Below are positions 61,301 to 64,000 of a DNA stretch of 64,000 bases, piece by piece (position 1 is the first letter of the stretch; the number at the start of each line of letters is the position of its first letter). The notes below the pieces were generated by a model, which did not search any database, was not told the DNA's origin, and worked only from the letters and a program-made list of their open reading frames with translations. The stretch is from NCBI GenBank assembly GCA_027574665.1, contig CM050659.1, forward strand, positions 253,001 through 317,000, written 5' to 3'. Position numbers and translations under genes: made by a program. Origin of the DNA: Rhynochetos jubatus (lineage: Eukaryota; Chordata; Aves; Eurypygiformes; Rhynochetidae).

Positions 61301-64000
61301 CTGACGACGATGTTAATCTCGACCTCAAAATACTTCATTCTCCAGACGGAAACATATGTTAGGGTAAATCTTAGGTAAATAGACTTTTAGAGTTAGGCAA
61401 GGAAATCTCATAATAATAATCTATGGAAAGCCTCTATTCCTTTACCATGGAAAGCCTAATAAATTAAAAATAGCAAATATCTGTGGTTGTACCCGAGTCC
61501 TATGACATCAGATAAATTCAGATACTTTTGGTTTTGTTAGTTATTCATTAATACACCTATTAAACTCCAAACAAGTCTTATAATTTGTCAGAAATCTCAG
61601 CTTGATCTATAACCCTTCTACAGGACCATATTTTAAGCAAATGTACCTTATACAGGTTTTGCTACTGTTACAAGTTACAATCATTTCTGAATTTTGACTT
61701 AACGCCCTCTCCTAAAATTTTAATCCAGTTTCCTGGTGGAACTTCATAATTTCAGTCATGATCATGTGGTCATGATGAGGTCACCATGGTCCTGGGAAAG
61801 TTGTCAATCTTTGTGCCATATTGCAGATTCTATTCTTTCTGGGCTTTCTTACCTGTCTGCTTGCTGCATCCTTGCACAAGAAAACAGAATGTTCATCCTC
61901 AGCTCATGAATAAGCAGTCTGGTGGTACTGAGACAGAGTAATTTGTCAGTATTCTTGTAGCAGTAAATTCTCAGAGCATCACTGTAGTTCCTTTTCCAAT
62001 GCTAAACAGGAGATATCCCCAAAATATCCTTCAGATTCATTAAATTTAATAAGAATTGATACTGTTTCAAATAAAGACTTATACATTTGATTCGTAAACC
62101 TCTCAAGCGCTTAAAATAGTCTTAAAACTCAATTACTTCTTAGAGGGTTCTTTGAATTTAAATAACCTTTCAAGACTGTATCATCTTAGGAATAGTCTTC
62201 AGAGAGGTAGTTCTTTAATTTTCTCACAGAAATTTGTGAAGCATTGCCCCATCAATTCATTCCACAAAATACATGCTCAAATGACTTTTTGCATTAATAG
62301 CTAGCTATGGTAACACATAACCCTGTCATATTCTACCTAACTCGTCTCACTATTTGCATAAGGAGGAGGAAAGAGAAGTGTTATGTGACAGTTTCTACTG
62401 AAATATGTTTGCAACACAGGTCCAATACAGAAAATCAATCCGGATTGGAAGAACACTTAACTGCTTGCTTCAGTCCACTGCAGTTCAAGGAACACAAACA
62501 TGTGCCTAAGTACCTTCTCAAATAGATGTTGACTGTTAGCTAGAGCTTCAGGATGATTCGAGCAACACAGTCATTACCAAACAAAGTGTATCATAGCTTG
62601 TTTGATTATTTTGCCCTGACTGGACAGCACTCAGTATGAAACAGTTCACCATGGTTGATAGATGGCTTTGAAAATAAGGAGCCATTTTCCTCAGTATTCA
62701 CTTATCTTTGTCAGTGTCTCAGATTTCAGAGCACAAATGAGAAGAGTCTCCAACAACTGCAACATTAGAAAAAAAAGAGCAGCAAGGGGGAAAAGCACTT
62801 CATTGCATTGGCAGCTCTTTTCACGCCTCAGTCTCTCAGGATTTTCTGTTGCCTGTTCCAACGGGGAGACAGTTCTGGAAGAAAGAGGATTGAAGGGAGG
62901 ATGGACACTTGACAAAAGTTTTGTTGGATCATGCAGGTATGCAAGTGCAACACAAAGCTAACAGGCTTAACACACAGGGCTTTGCCTGCAGCCGGCTGAG
63001 GCTCTGAAATAAATTCCCACAGGAATCAAGAACTCACAAACATCAATTTTCACTCCAAATGCAAATCACCCTTCTTCCCATAAGCAGAAAACAATCATAC
63101 CAAAACAAAGCACTCCTACTAAGTATCTAATTCTTCATGTAGGGAAGGAATGAGCGAAATACGACGGATGCTAGTCAGCTCACATACCATACACTTGCAA
63201 GGTACTTACATACTTCACAATGAAAGCAGAATGAGAACCTACATAAAATACAATGGCATACAAGAGTAGGGCAGGAGGGAGACTGTGACAAGGATATCAT
63301 TACAAGGAGAGAAGGATACAAAAAAAGCTACTGAAGACAAGCTGCTGCAGCTGAATTATGTAGAGCTCTGAAAAAGAATGAGCTGAAATGTAACGCACTG
63401 ATTTATTCTGTTTCTGTTTCCTCACTTATGACGTAATCATTAATCAGCTACTTTTACAATGAGAAAAACTGGGTTCTGATTAAATTAATCATGAATACAG
63501 TCCAGAAATAGTACCCTGCAAGTATTCTTTTGAGCAAACACTTCACTCCCACGGCTTTTCACAGAAAGCTCCACAGCAGATAAAATAGGTACAAACATGA
63601 TCTAAGCAAAACTCTATTTAGCAATTGTCAAAACACTAGTGAGTAGATTTCCTCATTATTCACTCAGCTCTGCTGGTATGTTCACAGTCAGTGCTCAGAT
63701 GAGAACCCTCTGCTGCACAGCAACAAAAGCTCAAGGAACAGAGAAAGATTTCCAGCTGGGCTGGAAACCTCTCCCCTCACCTTGGTGCTAGGTACCTCTG
63801 AATTTCAGGGCCAGAATTGTTTCTGGCAGTTCTCAAGGGACAGAGAGGGAGACTGCAAGCCAAAGAATGGCTTTTGAAGCAAGAACAGAACTCCTGCAAA
63901 AGCCATTTCCTTGCCTACAATCACTCTTTCATCTCAGTCCATTTGTCTGATCAAAGCTGCCTGACCTATCATTAATAAATAACTCTACAAGGGCAGTTCT
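58395..64000. other. Unique non-coding DNA with one candidate regulatory cluster
   Basis: No gene or complete transposon is supported. Open frames are 99 codons or fewer. The patch around 59100-59340 contains a composite octamer/homeodomain-like word and lacks repeats. A donor-like GCAG followed by GTATGC at about 62935 ends an unrecognised 99-codon frame (62662-62961). Confidence 0.5.
59291..59310 (+). promoter_or_regulatory. Composite octamer plus homeodomain-like site
   Basis: AATTTGCATATTAATTAGAA combines the octamer ATTTGCAT (59292-59299) with ATTAATTA cores (59300-59307), a combination common in developmental enhancers bound by POU and homeodomain factors. Conservation cannot be judged from one sequence, so function is inference. 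Confidence 0.25.

Noticed and set aside
1..64000. tRNA, rRNA, spliceosomal RNA, CRISPR or bacterial operon features
   Set aside because: I looked for their hallmark words on both strands and saw none; the window is vertebrate nuclear DNA.

Overview
This looks like nuclear DNA of a neognath bird: an AT-rich, gene-poor stretch that is either intergenic or lies inside a very long intron. The case for a bird rests on three 5'-truncated CR1 (Chicken Repeat 1) LINE copies ending in degenerate ATTCTATG-type 3' units. Two solo LTRs belong to a family whose minus-strand ends read TGTCC/TGTGC-TGG...CCACGACA, which is common in bird genomes. There are no Alu- or B1-like SINEs and repeat density is low. 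The species cannot be named from the sequence.

No protein-coding gene can be supported. The only recognisable coding sequence is the broken reverse transcriptase of a dead CR1 copy (4314-5792, minus strand). All other long open frames are simple-repeat artefacts, lie opposite transposons, or are of a length expected by chance in 64 kb of this composition. No tRNA, rRNA, snRNA, CRISPR array, operon or bacterial-type signal was seen.

Layout: 1-640 unique AT-rich DNA; 641-1447 solo LTR with a perfect 5-bp target duplication and many surviving CpGs, so fairly young; 1453-4313 unique DNA; 4314-5792 CR1 (minus); 5793-19936 unique DNA with a possible spliced non-coding exon (6928-7053), a pyrimidine-rich tract and a (TA)n tract; 19937-20519 second, older solo LTR of the same broad family; 22409-22624 a 216-bp all-purine block holding about 29 perfect GAAAAA units; 22625-32567 mostly unique with one ancient LINE/MIR-like relic; 32568-33163 CR1 (plus); 33164-48785 unique DNA with a GC-rich LTR-like island (44090-44420) and a GC-richer block (47050-47660); 48786-49141 CR1 3' end (plus), the least degraded of the three; 49142-64000 mostly unique DNA with a palindromic MITE-like relic, a purine-rich tract with a GACAA repeat, another LINE/MIR-like relic, a striking G/T-rich strand-asymmetric tract (57640-57875) and an octamer/homeodomain-type composite site (59291-59310).

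Nothing seen amounts to a new multi-gene biological system. The items most worth a second look are the perfect hexamer polypurine tract, the G/T-rich tract, the clean solo LTR, the splice-flanked CpG-rich segment near 7 kb, and the possible regulatory cluster near 59.3 kb.
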